Positions 56,029-64,000 of a stretch of 64,000 bases of DNA are shown here, in pieces. The notes beneath the pieces are model-generated. The model worked only from the letters and a program-made list of their open reading frames with translations. It did no database searches and was not told the DNA's origin. This DNA comes from Craterilacuibacter sp. RT1T (GTDB taxonomy: Bacteria; Pseudomonadota; Gammaproteobacteria; Burkholderiales; Chromobacteriaceae). Position 1 is the first letter of the stretch. Every line of letters begins with the position of its first letter. The stretch is taken from the NCBI RefSeq assembly GCF_023502145.1, contig NZ_JAMFLI010000001.1:248001-312000 (forward strand). Reading direction: 5' to 3'. The translations under genes were made by a program, and so were the position numbers.

Positions 56029-56369
56029 ACCGCAACGTGGTTGGTGCCCATTACGGCTTGCGCGACTGGCTGATGCAGCGCGTGACTGCCGTCGTCATGC
56101 TGGCTTACACCGTCGCGCTGGTGCTGCTGCTGCTGGCCATGCCGTCCGATTTCGACAGCTGGAAAGCCCTGTTCAGCCAGACCTGGGTGCGCGTGTTTAC
56201 CCAGATCACCTTGCTGGCGCTATTTTTGCACGTCTGGGTTGGTATCCGCGATGTCTGGATGGACTACATCAAGCCCACCGGTCTGCGCCTGAGCCTGCAT
56301 GTGTTCACCATCGTGTGGCTCACGGGCTGTTTCATCTATTCGGTTAAAGTTGTCTGGGGTCTGCAATGA
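56022..56369 (+). CDS. sdhD: Succinate dehydrogenase membrane anchor SdhD
   Basis: 115 residues, three helices. It contains [17 protein letters not shown] and the [16 protein letters not shown] block, which carries a quinone-site Asp-Tyr. It completes the membrane anchor. It overlaps both neighbours (seven bases with sdhC, four with sdhA), so all are translated together. Confidence 0.94.
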   Translation: MVNRNVVGAHYGLRDWLMQRVTAVVMLAYTVALVLLLLAMPSDFDSWKALFSQTWVRVFTQITLLALFLHVWVGIRDVWMDYIKPTGLRLSLHVFTIVWLTGCFIYSVKVVWGLQ

Positions 56370-58153
56370 ACGTACCAGTTCGTCATTTCGATGCAGTAAT
56401 CGTCGGCGCCGGCGGCGCCGGCATGCGCGCAGCCTTGCAGTTGTCTGAAGCCGGTCTCAAGACCGCAGTCATTTCCAAGGTTTTTCCGACCCGCTCGCAC
56501 ACCGTAGCGGCACAGGGTGGGGTGTCCGCTTCACTGGGCAACTCCGAACAGGATCACTGGCACTGGCATATGTACGATACCGTCAAGGGTTCGGACTGGC
56601 TGGGCGACCAGGACGCCATCGAATATATGTGCCGCGAAGCACCCAAGGTGGTGGTTGAGCTCGAACACTTCGGCATGCCGTTTGACCGCAACGACGATGG
56701 CACTATCTACCAGCGTCCGTTCGGCGGCCATATGTCGAACTTCGGCGAGAAGCCGGTGCGCCGCGCCTGTGCGGCGGCTGACCGTACCGGCCACGCCATG
56801 CTGCATGCTTTGTATCAGCGCAATGTGCGCGCCAATACCCAGTTCTTTGTTGAATGGATGGCGCTGGATCTGATCCGCGATGCCGACGGCAATGTGCAGG
56901 GCGTGGTCGCCATGGAAATGGAAACGTCGGAAATCGTCGTATTCCAGGCCAAGGCCACCTTGTTCGCCACCGGCGGTGCCGGCCGTATCTACGCTTCGTC
57001 CACCAATGCCTTCATCAATACCGGTGACGGTCTGGGGATGGCGGCGCGTGCCGGCATTCCGCTGGAAGACATGGAGTTCTGGCAGTTCCACCCGACCGGC
57101 GTGGCCGGTGCCGGTGTGCTGATTACCGAAGGCGTGCGCGGCGAAGGCGGCATTTTGCGCAACTCGGACGGCGAGCGCTTTATGGAGCGCTACGCACCGA
57201 ATGCCAAGGATCTGGCTTCGCGTGACGTGGTGTCGCGCGCCATGGTGACCGAAATCAACGAAGGCCGTGGTTGCGGCCCGAACAAGGATCACGTGCTGCT
57301 GGACATCACCCACCTCGACCCCGAGGTGATTATGTCCAAGCTGCCGGGCATCCGCGAGATTTCGATCAAGTTCGCCGGTGTCGACCCGATCAAGGCGCCG
57401 ATTCCGGTAGTGCCGACCTGCCACTACCAGATGGGCGGCATTCCGACCAACTACAAGGGCGAAGTGGTGCTGTCGACCACCGACAACCACAGCGATATCG
57501 TCAAGGGCTTCTACGCCGCCGGCGAATGCGCGTGCGCCTCGGTGCACGGTGCCAACCGTCTGGGTACCAACTCGCTGCTGGACTTGCTGGTGTTCGGCAA
57601 GAGCTCGGGCAACTCGATGATCGACTTCATCAAGACCCAGCCCGAGAACCTGCCTGAGCTGAATATGGCCGCCGTAGAGTATTCGGTGGCGCGCGTGGCG
57701 CGACTGGATGGCCAGACCGGCGGCAGCAATGTGCATGAAGCGCGCAGCGCCATGCAGCGCGTGATGCAGACGCATTGCGGCGTGTTCCGCTTCAAGGACA
57801 TGCTGGCCAAGGGGGTGGAAGAGATCCTCAAGGTCGAGCAGATGGTCAAGACCACCGAGATTGCCGACAAGTCCAAGGTGTTCAATACCGCCCGCCTGGA
57901 AGCGCTGGAGCTGGAAAACCTGATCGAAGTGGCCAAAGCCACCATGATCTCGGCCAATGCCCGTACCGAAAGCCGTGGCGCCCATGTGCGCGACGATGCC
58001 GAAGATACGCCGGCCAATCCGAACGGCCGTGACGACCAGAACTGGCTGAAACACACGCTGTGGCACCGCGATGGCAACAAGCTCGACTACAAGCCGGTCA
58101 ACATGACCCCGCTGACCGTCGAAGCCATCGCCCTGAAGACCCGTTCTTACTAA
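56366..58153 (+). CDS. sdhA: Succinate dehydrogenase flavoprotein subunit SdhA
   Basis: 595 residues. FAD-binding [20 protein letters not shown] is at the start, and His45 in [10 protein letters not shown] is the covalent FAD attachment site (same number as E. coli). Active-site blocks HPTGVAG and the capping-domain REGRG-like RGCGPNKDH are visible. It oxidises succinate to fumarate. Covalent flavinylation is assisted by SdhE, encoded two genes downstream. Confidence 0.96.
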   Translation: MNVPVRHFDAVIVGAGGAGMRAALQLSEAGLKTAVISKVFPTRSHTVAAQGGVSASLGNSEQDHWHWHMYDTVKGSDWLGDQDAIEYMCREAPKVVVELEHFGMPFDRNDDGTIYQRPFGGHMSNFGEKPVRRACAAADRTGHAMLHALYQRNVRANTQFFVEWMALDLIRDADGNVQGVVAMEMETSEIVVFQAKATLFATGGAGRIYASSTNAFINTGDGLGMAARAGIPLEDMEFWQFHPTGVAGAGVLITEGVRGEGGILRNSDGERFMERYAPNAKDLASRDVVSRAMVTEINEGRGCGPNKDHVLLDITHLDPEVIMSKLPGIREISIKFAGVDPIKAPIPVVPTCHYQMGGIPTNYKGEVVLSTTDNHSDIVKGFYAAGECACASVHGANRLGTNSLLDLLVFGKSSGNSMIDFIKTQPENLPELNMAAVEYSVARVARLDGQTGGSNVHEARSAMQRVMQTHCGVFRFKDMLAKGVEEILKVEQMVKTTEIADKSKVFNTARLEALELENLIEVAKATMISANARTESRGAHVRDDAEDTPANPNGRDDQNWLKHTLWHRDGNKLDYKPVNMTPLTVEAIALKTRSY

Positions 58154-58166
58154 GGCGACAGACATC

Positions 58167-58877
58167 ATGACTCACGAAACCATCCAGTTCCGCGTCTATC
58201 GCTACAACCCGGATCAGGACGCCAAACCGTATATGCAGGATATTTCGGTCGAGATCGATTCGACCGACCGTAAGCTCCTGGACGCGCTGGTCAAGCTCAA
58301 GGTCAAGGACGAGACCGTTTCTTTCCGCCGCTCCTGCCGCGAAGGCGTGTGCGGTTCGGATGCGATGAACATCAACGGCAAGAACGGCCTCGCCTGCCTG
58401 ACCGATGTGCGCGATCTGAAACAGCCGATCGAGCTGCGTCCGATTCCTGGCTTGCCGGTGATTCGCGACCTGATCGTCGACATGACCCAGTTCTTTACCC
58501 AGTACCACTCGATCAAGCCGTATGTGGTCAACAACAGCCCGGCGCCCGAGCGCGAGCGTCTGCAGTCGCCACAAGATCGCAAGGAGCTGGACGGCCTGTA
58601 CGAGTGCATCTTGTGCGCCTGCTGCTCGACCTCGTGCCCGAGCTTCTGGTGGAACCCGGACAAGTTCGTCGGCCCGGCCGGCCTCTTGGCCGCCTACCGC
58701 TTTATCGCCGACACGCGCGACGAAGCCACCAGCGAGCGTCTGGATAATCTGGAAGACCCATACCGCCTGTTCCGCTGCCACAGCATCATGAACTGCGTCG
58801 ATGTCTGCCCTAAAGGCCTGAACCCGACGCGCGCCATCGGCAAGATCAAGGACCTGATGGTCAAGCGTGCGGTATGA
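58167..58877 (+). CDS. sdhB: Succinate dehydrogenase iron-sulfur subunit SdhB
   Basis: 236 residues. The N-terminal ferredoxin domain carries the [2Fe-2S] cysteines (CREGVCGSDAM and GLAC). The C-terminal domain carries those for the [4Fe-4S] and [3Fe-4S] clusters (CILCACCSTSCPS and CHSIMNCVDVCPKGLNP). It passes electrons from FAD to quinone. It overlaps sdhE by four bases. Confidence 0.96.
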   Translation: MTHETIQFRVYRYNPDQDAKPYMQDISVEIDSTDRKLLDALVKLKVKDETVSFRRSCREGVCGSDAMNINGKNGLACLTDVRDLKQPIELRPIPGLPVIRDLIVDMTQFFTQYHSIKPYVVNNSPAPERERLQSPQDRKELDGLYECILCACCSTSCPSFWWNPDKFVGPAGLLAAYRFIADTRDEATSERLDNLEDPYRLFRCHSIMNCVDVCPKGLNPTRAIGKIKDLMVKRAV

Positions 58878-59125
58878 GTGAACTCATCGATCCGATCGAA
58901 AAAAAGCGGGTGCGCTGGCGTTCGCGCCGCGGCCTGCTGGAGCTGGATCTGGTGCTGACGCGCTTTCTGGCCGAGCGTTACGATCAGCTGACGCCTGACG
59001 AGTTTGCCGCCTATGTGCGGATTCTGGATCTGCCGGATACGGAGTTTCTGGAACTGGTGAACGGCAAGGTGGAGACCGACGATGTGACGCTCGCGCCCAT
59101 CGTCGCCATGTTGCGCAGTGTCTGA
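58874..59125 (+). CDS. sdhE: FAD assembly factor SdhE
   Basis: 83 residues, all-helical, with the RGxxE motif as RRGLLELD near residue 18. It promotes covalent FAD attachment to SdhA. Overlap with sdhB ties expression of the assembly factor to its client enzyme. Confidence 0.94.
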   Translation: MSELIDPIEKKRVRWRSRRGLLELDLVLTRFLAERYDQLTPDEFAAYVRILDLPDTEFLELVNGKVETDDVTLAPIVAMLRSV

Positions 59126-59168
59126 GTAGTGGTCGCAAAACAATACCTATATACCAGGGAGTAAGTCT

Positions 59169-60458
59169 GTGGAAACGAACAAGAAAGTTACGCTGTCCTA
59201 CAACGAAGGCCGCGACCAGATCGAAATGCCGGTACTGGCGGGTACGCTGGGGCCGGAAGTGGTGGATATCCGCTCTTTCAACAAGACCGGCATGTTTACC
59301 TTCGACCCTGGCTTCTTGGCAACGGCTTCGTGCGAATCCAGGATCACCTTTATCGATGGCGATCTGGGCATGCTGTATTACCGCGGCTATCCGATCGAGC
59401 AGCTGGCCGAGAAGTGCGACTACCTCGAAGTCTGCTATCTGCTGCTGAATGGTGAACTGCCCAATAGCGCCCAGCGCACCGAGTTTGTGCGCGGCATCAT
59501 GCGCCACAATATGCTGCATGATCAGCTGTTCAGCCTGTTCAAGGGCTTCCGCCGCGATGCACACCCGATGGCGGTCATGGTCGGTGTAGTGGGCGCGCTG
59601 TCCGCCTTCTATCACGACTCGCTCGACATCACCAATGCCGAACACCGCCGCATTTCGGCGCATCGCCTGATCGCCAAGCTGCCGACCATCGCGGCTCAGG
59701 CGTATCGCTACAGCAAAGGCCTGCCATTCTCCTATCCGAAGAATGGCCTGTCCTATGCCGAGAACTTTATGCACATGATGTTCTCGACCCCGTGCGAAGA
59801 GTACAAGGTCAATCCGGTACTGGCGCGCGCGCTGGACCGCATTTTCACGCTGCATGCCGATCACGAGCAGAACGCATCGACTTCGACCGTACGTCTGGCC
59901 GGCTCGTCCGGTGCCAACCCGTTTGCCTGTATCGCGGCCGGTATCGCCTGCCTGTGGGGTCCGTCGCATGGCGGTGCCAACGAGGCGGTACTGAAGATGC
60001 TGGACGAAATCGGCAGCGCCGACAATGTGGCCGAATTCATGGATGGCGTGAAGGACAAGCGCTACAAGCTGATGGGCTTCGGTCACCGCGTGTACAAGAA
60101 TATGGACCCGCGTGCCGCGATTATGAAGCAAACCTGCGACGAAGTGCTGCGCGAACTGGGTCTGCAGGATGATCCTAAGTTCAAGCTGGCGATGGCGCTG
60201 GAGAAGATTGCACTGGAAGACCCGTACTTTGTCGAGCGCAAGCTGTATCCGAACGTCGACTTCTACTCCGGCATCGTATTGTCGGCCATTGGCATTCCGG
60301 TCTCCATGTTCACGCCTATCTTCGCGCTGGCGCGTACCGTGGGCTGGATTGCACACTGGACCGAAATGATTGCCGACCCGCAACAGAAAATCGGCCGTCC
60401 GCGCCAGCTGTATACCGGCGCCGTGCGCCGCGATGTGGCACCGGTCAGCGACCGCTGA
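59169..60458 (+). CDS. gltA: Citrate synthase (type II)
   Basis: 429 residues from GTG at 59169 with AGGGAG upstream. The N-terminal extension and [21 protein letters not shown] are typical of the NADH-sensitive hexameric Gram-negative type. Catalytic His are seen in [10 protein letters not shown] and GFGHRVYKN, with Asp in the region ending ILFYSG-like [13 protein letters not shown]. It condenses oxaloacetate and acetyl-CoA. It lies 43 bases after sdhE and is probably part of the same transcript. Confidence 0.96.
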   Translation: METNKKVTLSYNEGRDQIEMPVLAGTLGPEVVDIRSFNKTGMFTFDPGFLATASCESRITFIDGDLGMLYYRGYPIEQLAEKCDYLEVCYLLLNGELPNSAQRTEFVRGIMRHNMLHDQLFSLFKGFRRDAHPMAVMVGVVGALSAFYHDSLDITNAEHRRISAHRLIAKLPTIAAQAYRYSKGLPFSYPKNGLSYAENFMHMMFSTPCEEYKVNPVLARALDRIFTLHADHEQNASTSTVRLAGSSGANPFACIAAGIACLWGPSHGGANEAVLKMLDEIGSADNVAEFMDGVKDKRYKLMGFGHRVYKNMDPRAAIMKQTCDEVLRELGLQDDPKFKLAMALEKIALEDPYFVERKLYPNVDFYSGIVLSAIGIPVSMFTPIFALARTVGWIAHWTEMIADPQQKIGRPRQLYTGAVRRDVAPVSDR

Positions 60459-60467
60459 TCGATGCAA

Positions 60468-60502
60468 GGCCGGCTGCCCGCACCCTGGGTGGCCGGTTTT
60501 TT
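60468..60502 (+). terminator. Probable terminator or attenuator after gltA
   Basis: CCGGC (60470-60474) pairs with GCCGG (60492-60496), extended by G-T pairs and containing a small inner CCC/GGG stem, followed by six T. It could separate gltA from sucAB or only reduce read-through. Confidence 0.6.
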
Positions 60503-60586
60503 CCACGGGAGCGTTGCGGCAAGCCAAAGAGGTTTGCCAGAACGCTTCTGGTAGCTGTCTTAAACCGAATCAAAGGGCCCGAACCC

Positions 60587-63415
60587 ATGATGCAAGCCAT
60601 GTTTGGCCATTCCTACCTGTTTGGCGGGAATGCACCTTTCATCGAGGAGCTGTACGAACAGTACCTTGCTGATCCGAGCTCCACCCCTGACCAGTGGCGT
60701 GAATATTTTGACAAGCTGTCCCTGGCTCCGGGTGCGGCCGAGCGCGATGTGCCGCATCTGCCGATCCAGCAGTCGTTTATCCAACTGACGAAAAAGCCGG
60801 TTGCCGGCCAGCGCGTTAGCGCGGTAGGCGACTGGGAGTCGATGCAAAAGCAGGTGGCGGTACTGAAGCTGATTTCGGCTTACCGCGTACTGGGTTCGCG
60901 TCACGCCAACCTCGATCCGCTCAAGCGCATGGATCAGGTGCAACTGCGTGAACTCGACCCGGCGACCCATGGCCTGACCGATGCGGATATGGCTTTGCAG
61001 TTCAATATCGGCTCCATGATCGGCCCGCAGCAGCTGCCGCTGTCCGAGATTCTGGCCCGCTTGAAGCAGACCTACTGCGGCAATATCGGCGTCGAGTATA
61101 TGCACGTCACCCAGACCGAAGAAAAGCGCTGGGTGCAGCGCCGCTTCGAGGGCGATCTGTCCACGCCGCATTATGATGCGCAGAGCAAGCGCCGCATCCT
61201 CAAGCAGATTACTGCTGCCGAAACGCTGGAGCGCTATCTGCACACCCGCTATGTCGGCCAGAAGCGCTTCTCGCTGGAAGGTGGCGAAAGCATGATCGCG
61301 GCGCTGGATCACCTGATCCAGAACGCAACGGCGCAAGGCGTGCAGGAACTGATTATCGGCATGGCCCACCGCGGCCGCCTGAACGTACTGGTCAACACGC
61401 TGGGCAAGCTGCCACGCGACCTGTTTGCCGAGTTTGAAGGCAAACCGGCGAAGGAGCTGGCTTCCGGCGACGTGAAATACCATATGGGCTTCTCCAGCGA
61501 CATTCCGACGCCTAACGGCCCGATGCATGTCTCGCTGGCGTTCAACCCGTCCCACCTGGAAATCGTCAACCCGGTGGTTGAGGGTTCGGTGCGCGCACGC
61601 CAGCAGCGGCGCAAGGATGGCGAGCGCAAGACCGTGGTGCCGGTGCTGCTGCACGGCGACTCGGCCTTTGGCGGTCTGGGTGTCAACCAGGGTACTTTCA
61701 ACCTGTCGCAGACGCGCGGTTACGGTACCGGCGGCACCATTCATATCGTGATCAACAACCAGGTTGGCTTCACCACCTCGGACACGCGCGATATCCGCTC
61801 TACCAGCTATTGCACCGACGTGGCCAAGATGATCGAGGCCCCGATTTTCCACGTCAACGGCGATGACCCGGAAGCCGTGTGCTATGTGATGCAGGCCGCG
61901 CTCGACTACCGCATGACCTTTAACAAGGACGTGGTGATCGATCTGGTGTGCTTCCGTAAACTGGGCCACAACGAGGGCGATGACCCTTATCTGACCCAGC
62001 CGATGATGTACAAGAAAATCGCCAAGCATCCGGGCTCGCGCGCGCTGTACGCCGAGCGTCTGGTGGGCGAGGGCGTGATGAGCGCCGAAGAAGGGCAGGC
62101 GCTGATTCAGGCTTACCGCGATGCGCTGGACAAGGGCGAGCATGTCGAGCAGACCGTGCTGACCAACTATCGCCGCGAGTTTGCCGTCGACTGGACCCCG
62201 TTTATGGGGACGGACTGGGCGCACCCGACCGATACCTCTTTGCCGCTGGCCGATATCCAGCGCCTGACCGACAAGTTCACTCAGGTGCCGGAAGGCTTCA
62301 AGCTGCACAATACGGTGGATCGCGTGGTCAAGGGTCGTCTGGCCATGGCCGCCGGCGAGCAGCCGGTAGACTGGGGCATGGCCGAAACGCTGGCTTACGC
62401 AAGCCTGGTTGAGTCCGGCTATGGCGTGCGTATCTCGGGTGAAGACTCGGGCCGCGGCACCTTCAGCCACCGCCATGCGGTCTTCCATGACCAGAACCGC
62501 GAGAAGTGGGACGACGGCAGCTATGTGCCGCTGCGCCATATGTCGGAAAACCAGGGCGACTTCCTGGTCATCGACTCCATCCTCAACGAAGAAGCGGTGC
62601 TGGCCTACGAGTATGGCTATGCCTGCAACAGCCCGGATCAGCTGGTGATTTGGGAAGCGCAGTTCGGCGACTTTGCCAACGGTGCCCAGGTTGCCATCGA
62701 CCAGTTTATCGCCTCGGGTGAAACCAAGTGGGGCCGCCTGTGCGGTCTGACCACCATCTTGCCGCATGGCTACGATGGTCAGGGCCCGGAGCACTCGTCG
62801 GCCCGTCTGGAACGCTGGTTGCAGCTGTGCGCCGAGCACAATATGCAAATCGTGATGCCGTCCGAAGCCAGCCAGATGTTCCATGTGCTGCGCCGCCAGA
62901 TGCTGCGCCCGTTCCGTAAACCGCTGGTGATTTTCCTGTCCAAGCGCCTGTTGCGCTTCAAGGATTCGATGAGTGCGATCGAGGATTGCAGCAACGGGAC
63001 TTTCCGTGCCGTGATTGGCGACCACGCAATGGCCGACCCGAAAAAGGTCAAGCGCGTGCTGCTGTGTGCCGGTCAGGTGTATTACGACCTGGTCGCTGGC
63101 CGCAAAGAGCGCGAACTGGAACAGGATGTAGCCATCGTGCGCATCGAGCAGCTTTATCCCTTCCCGACCGAACAGGTGGCCGCTGAACTGGCGCGCTTCC
63201 CTAAGGCCAACGAAGTGGTGTGGGTACAGGAAGAGCCGAAGAATCAGGGGGCCTGGTACCAGCTGCGTCACCGCCTGGAGGCGCTGATGGGGGCCAAGCA
63301 GACATTGTCTTATGCGGCCCGTCCTTCGTCGGCCTCGCCGGCGGTCGGTTATATGAGCAAACACGTGGCCCAACTGAAGGCTTTTGTTGAAGAAGCCCTG
63401 TCGTTCGGCAAATAA
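60587..63415 (+). CDS. sucA: 2-oxoglutarate dehydrogenase E1 component
   Basis: A 942-residue thiamine-diphosphate enzyme. The N-terminal E2-binding segment reads SYLFGGNAPFIEELYEQYL; the ThDP region contains GMAHRGRLNVL, VNGDDPEAV and the GHNEGDDP metal-binding stretch; the C-terminal half includes EDSGRGTFSHRHAV. It decarboxylates 2-oxoglutarate and acylates SucB. ATG at 60587 or 60596 are both possible. It is followed by sucB after 59 bases, which hold a GGGGCCGC/GCGGCTCC stem (63440-63460) without a T-run. Confidence 0.96.
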   Translation: MMQAMFGHSYLFGGNAPFIEELYEQYLADPSSTPDQWREYFDKLSLAPGAAERDVPHLPIQQSFIQLTKKPVAGQRVSAVGDWESMQKQVAVLKLISAYRVLGSRHANLDPLKRMDQVQLRELDPATHGLTDADMALQFNIGSMIGPQQLPLSEILARLKQTYCGNIGVEYMHVTQTEEKRWVQRRFEGDLSTPHYDAQSKRRILKQITAAETLERYLHTRYVGQKRFSLEGGESMIAALDHLIQNATAQGVQELIIGMAHRGRLNVLVNTLGKLPRDLFAEFEGKPAKELASGDVKYHMGFSSDIPTPNGPMHVSLAFNPSHLEIVNPVVEGSVRARQQRRKDGERKTVVPVLLHGDSAFGGLGVNQGTFNLSQTRGYGTGGTIHIVINNQVGFTTSDTRDIRSTSYCTDVAKMIEAPIFHVNGDDPEAVCYVMQAALDYRMTFNKDVVIDLVCFRKLGHNEGDDPYLTQPMMYKKIAKHPGSRALYAERLVGEGVMSAEEGQALIQAYRDALDKGEHVEQTVLTNYRREFAVDWTPFMGTDWAHPTDTSLPLADIQRLTDKFTQVPEGFKLHNTVDRVVKGRLAMAAGEQPVDWGMAETLAYASLVESGYGVRISGEDSGRGTFSHRHAVFHDQNREKWDDGSYVPLRHMSENQGDFLVIDSILNEEAVLAYEYGYACNSPDQLVIWEAQFGDFANGAQVAIDQFIASGETKWGRLCGLTTILPHGYDGQGPEHSSARLERWLQLCAEHNMQIVMPSEASQMFHVLRRQMLRPFRKPLVIFLSKRLLRFKDSMSAIEDCSNGTFRAVIGDHAMADPKKVKRVLLCAGQVYYDLVAGRKERELEQDVAIVRIEQLYPFPTEQVAAELARFPKANEVVWVQEEPKNQGAWYQLRHRLEALMGAKQTLSYAARPSSASPAVGYMSKHVAQLKAFVEEALSFGK

Positions 63416-63474
63416 GATCACAGCTGAAGTGTGAGTTCCGGGGCCGCAACAAGCGGCTCCCAACGGAGAAGAAT

Positions 63475-64000
63475 ATGATTATCGAAGTCAAAGTTCCGCA
63501 ACTGCCCGAGTCTGTTTCCGAAGCCACGCTGATGAGCTGGCACAAAAAGGTCGGCGAAGCCGTCGCTCGCGACGAAAACCTGATCGATCTGGAAACCGAC
63601 AAAGTCGTGCTGGAACTGCCGGCACCGCTGGCAGGTGTGATCGTTGAAATCATTGAAGCCGATGGCGCGACCGTCGTGTCCGGCCAGCTGATTGCCCGTA
63701 TCGACACCGCCGCCAAGGCGGGTGAAGTGGCACCCGCTGCCGCGCCGGAAGTGGCCGCGGTTGCCGCTGCGCCTGCCGCCGCCATGCCGTCGGCTGCCAA
63801 ACTGGCTGCCGAGAGCGGCGTGAACCTGGCGAATGTGGCCGGCTCCGGCCGTGATGGCCGCATCCTGAAAGAAGATGTACAGGTTGCCGCGGCCAAGCCG
63901 CTGGCGCCGGTACAGGCAGGCCCAGTCCTGGCTGCGCCTTCCAGCGTAAGTGGTGCGGCGCTGGCCAGCACCCCATCGGCGGTGAACGCCGGTGCCCTGC
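63475..64000 (+). CDS. sucB: Dihydrolipoyl succinyltransferase E2 (5' part)
   Basis: About 175 residues before the window ends. ATG at 63475 follows GGAGAAG. The lipoyl domain (about 1-77) has the lipoylated lysine in DLETDKVVLE (about residue 43). An Ala/Pro-rich linker follows, then the peripheral-subunit-binding domain (PSAAKLAAESGVNLANVAGSGRDGRILKEDV, about 102-135) and a second linker. The catalytic domain lies beyond the edge. It forms the core of the 2-oxoglutarate dehydrogenase complex with SucA. Confidence 0.94.
   Translation, partial: MIIEVKVPQLPESVSEATLMSWHKKVGEAVARDENLIDLETDKVVLELPAPLAGVIVEIIEADGATVVSGQLIARIDTAAKAGEVAPAAAPEVAAVAAAPAAAMPSAAKLAAESGVNLANVAGSGRDGRILKEDVQVAAAKPLAPVQAGPVLAAPSSVSGAALASTPSAVNAGAL

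Noticed and set aside
60560-63463. 967-codon antisense frame opposite sucA
   Set aside because: It is a shadow of the highly biased sucA codons; the composition is unlike real proteins and no start signals are present.
1-64000. CRISPR arrays, complete insertion sequences, rRNA genes
   Set aside because: No regularly spaced direct repeats, no transposase and no rRNA sequence were seen.
1-64000. Neisseria-type DNA uptake sequences
   Set aside because: The terminator stems inspected do not contain the Neisseria uptake word; no other decamer was seen as clearly over-represented by eye.

Overview
The window is a chromosomal segment of a motile, respiring, polyhydroxyalkanoate-handling betaproteobacterium. 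The gene set and arrangement fit the Neisseriales (Chromobacteriaceae-like) rather than Neisseria itself: a flhB-flhA-flhF-flhG-fliA flagellar cluster, minCDE followed by oxyR, a phasin, the ubiquinone genes coq7 and ubiG, and an sdhCDAB-sdhE-gltA-sucA-sucB block. The Neisseria DNA uptake word was not noticed. The taxon is inferred from gene content only. The window is almost entirely core genome, densely packed, with many strong intrinsic terminators.

Layout. 1-1.5 kb: the 5' end of iscR with an IscR type-1-like operator, facing away from a long FabH-family synthase. 1.6-9.2 kb: a dipeptide ABC transporter with two tandem binding-protein genes (dppA, dppA, dppB, dppC, dppD, dppF). 9.3-18.9 kb: coaD, an RlmK-like methyltransferase, gltS, thioredoxin, mltA, an RND efflux adaptor and pump, and a small secreted protein of unknown function. 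18.9-23.8 kb: murJ, divergent from rpsT, then fabI-pta-ackA on the minus strand. 23.9-26.8 kb: fmdB, a DUF502 protein and aspS behind a leader rich in hairpins. 27.1-30 kb: minC-minD-minE and oxyR. 30.2-34.3 kb: phasin, a degenerate 6-phosphogluconate-dehydrogenase-like protein, ppa, coq7 and a cysteine desulfidase family gene. 34.4-34.8 kb: a duplicated tRNA-Arg/tRNA-Glu pair. 35-43.5 kb: an exonuclease/GIY-YIG fusion and the flagellar cluster ending in a MotA-type stator gene. 43.7-48.1 kb: thyA-folA, a GntR/FCD regulator, a candidate small RNA, ubiG and an amidohydrolase.

48.1-50.7 kb is the only clearly accessory stretch. It holds a 3' remnant of umuC, a Fic-domain protein with a probable N-terminal inhibitory motif, an AT-rich palindrome and an integrase cut down to its N-terminal domain. 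50.7-64 kb: lysS, prfB with its programmed frameshift, mdh, a GntR/UTRA regulator with a perfect palindrome upstream, and the TCA cycle/succinate dehydrogenase block, ending inside sucB.

Themes. From mdh to sucB the genes cover malate oxidation, citrate synthesis, 2-oxoglutarate oxidation and succinate oxidation with its FAD assembly factor, so the adjacent GntR regulator is a reasonable candidate controller. fabI-pta-ackA links acyl phosphate/acetate metabolism to an enoyl reductase, and the phasin points to polyhydroxyalkanoate granules. No complete new defence or mobile system is visible. The most unusual items are the Fic/umuC/integrase remnant island, a hairpin element present twice, a terminator-bounded candidate small RNA, a pseudo-6PGDH, and a FlhG that keeps its FlhF-activating motif but lacks P-loop lysines.
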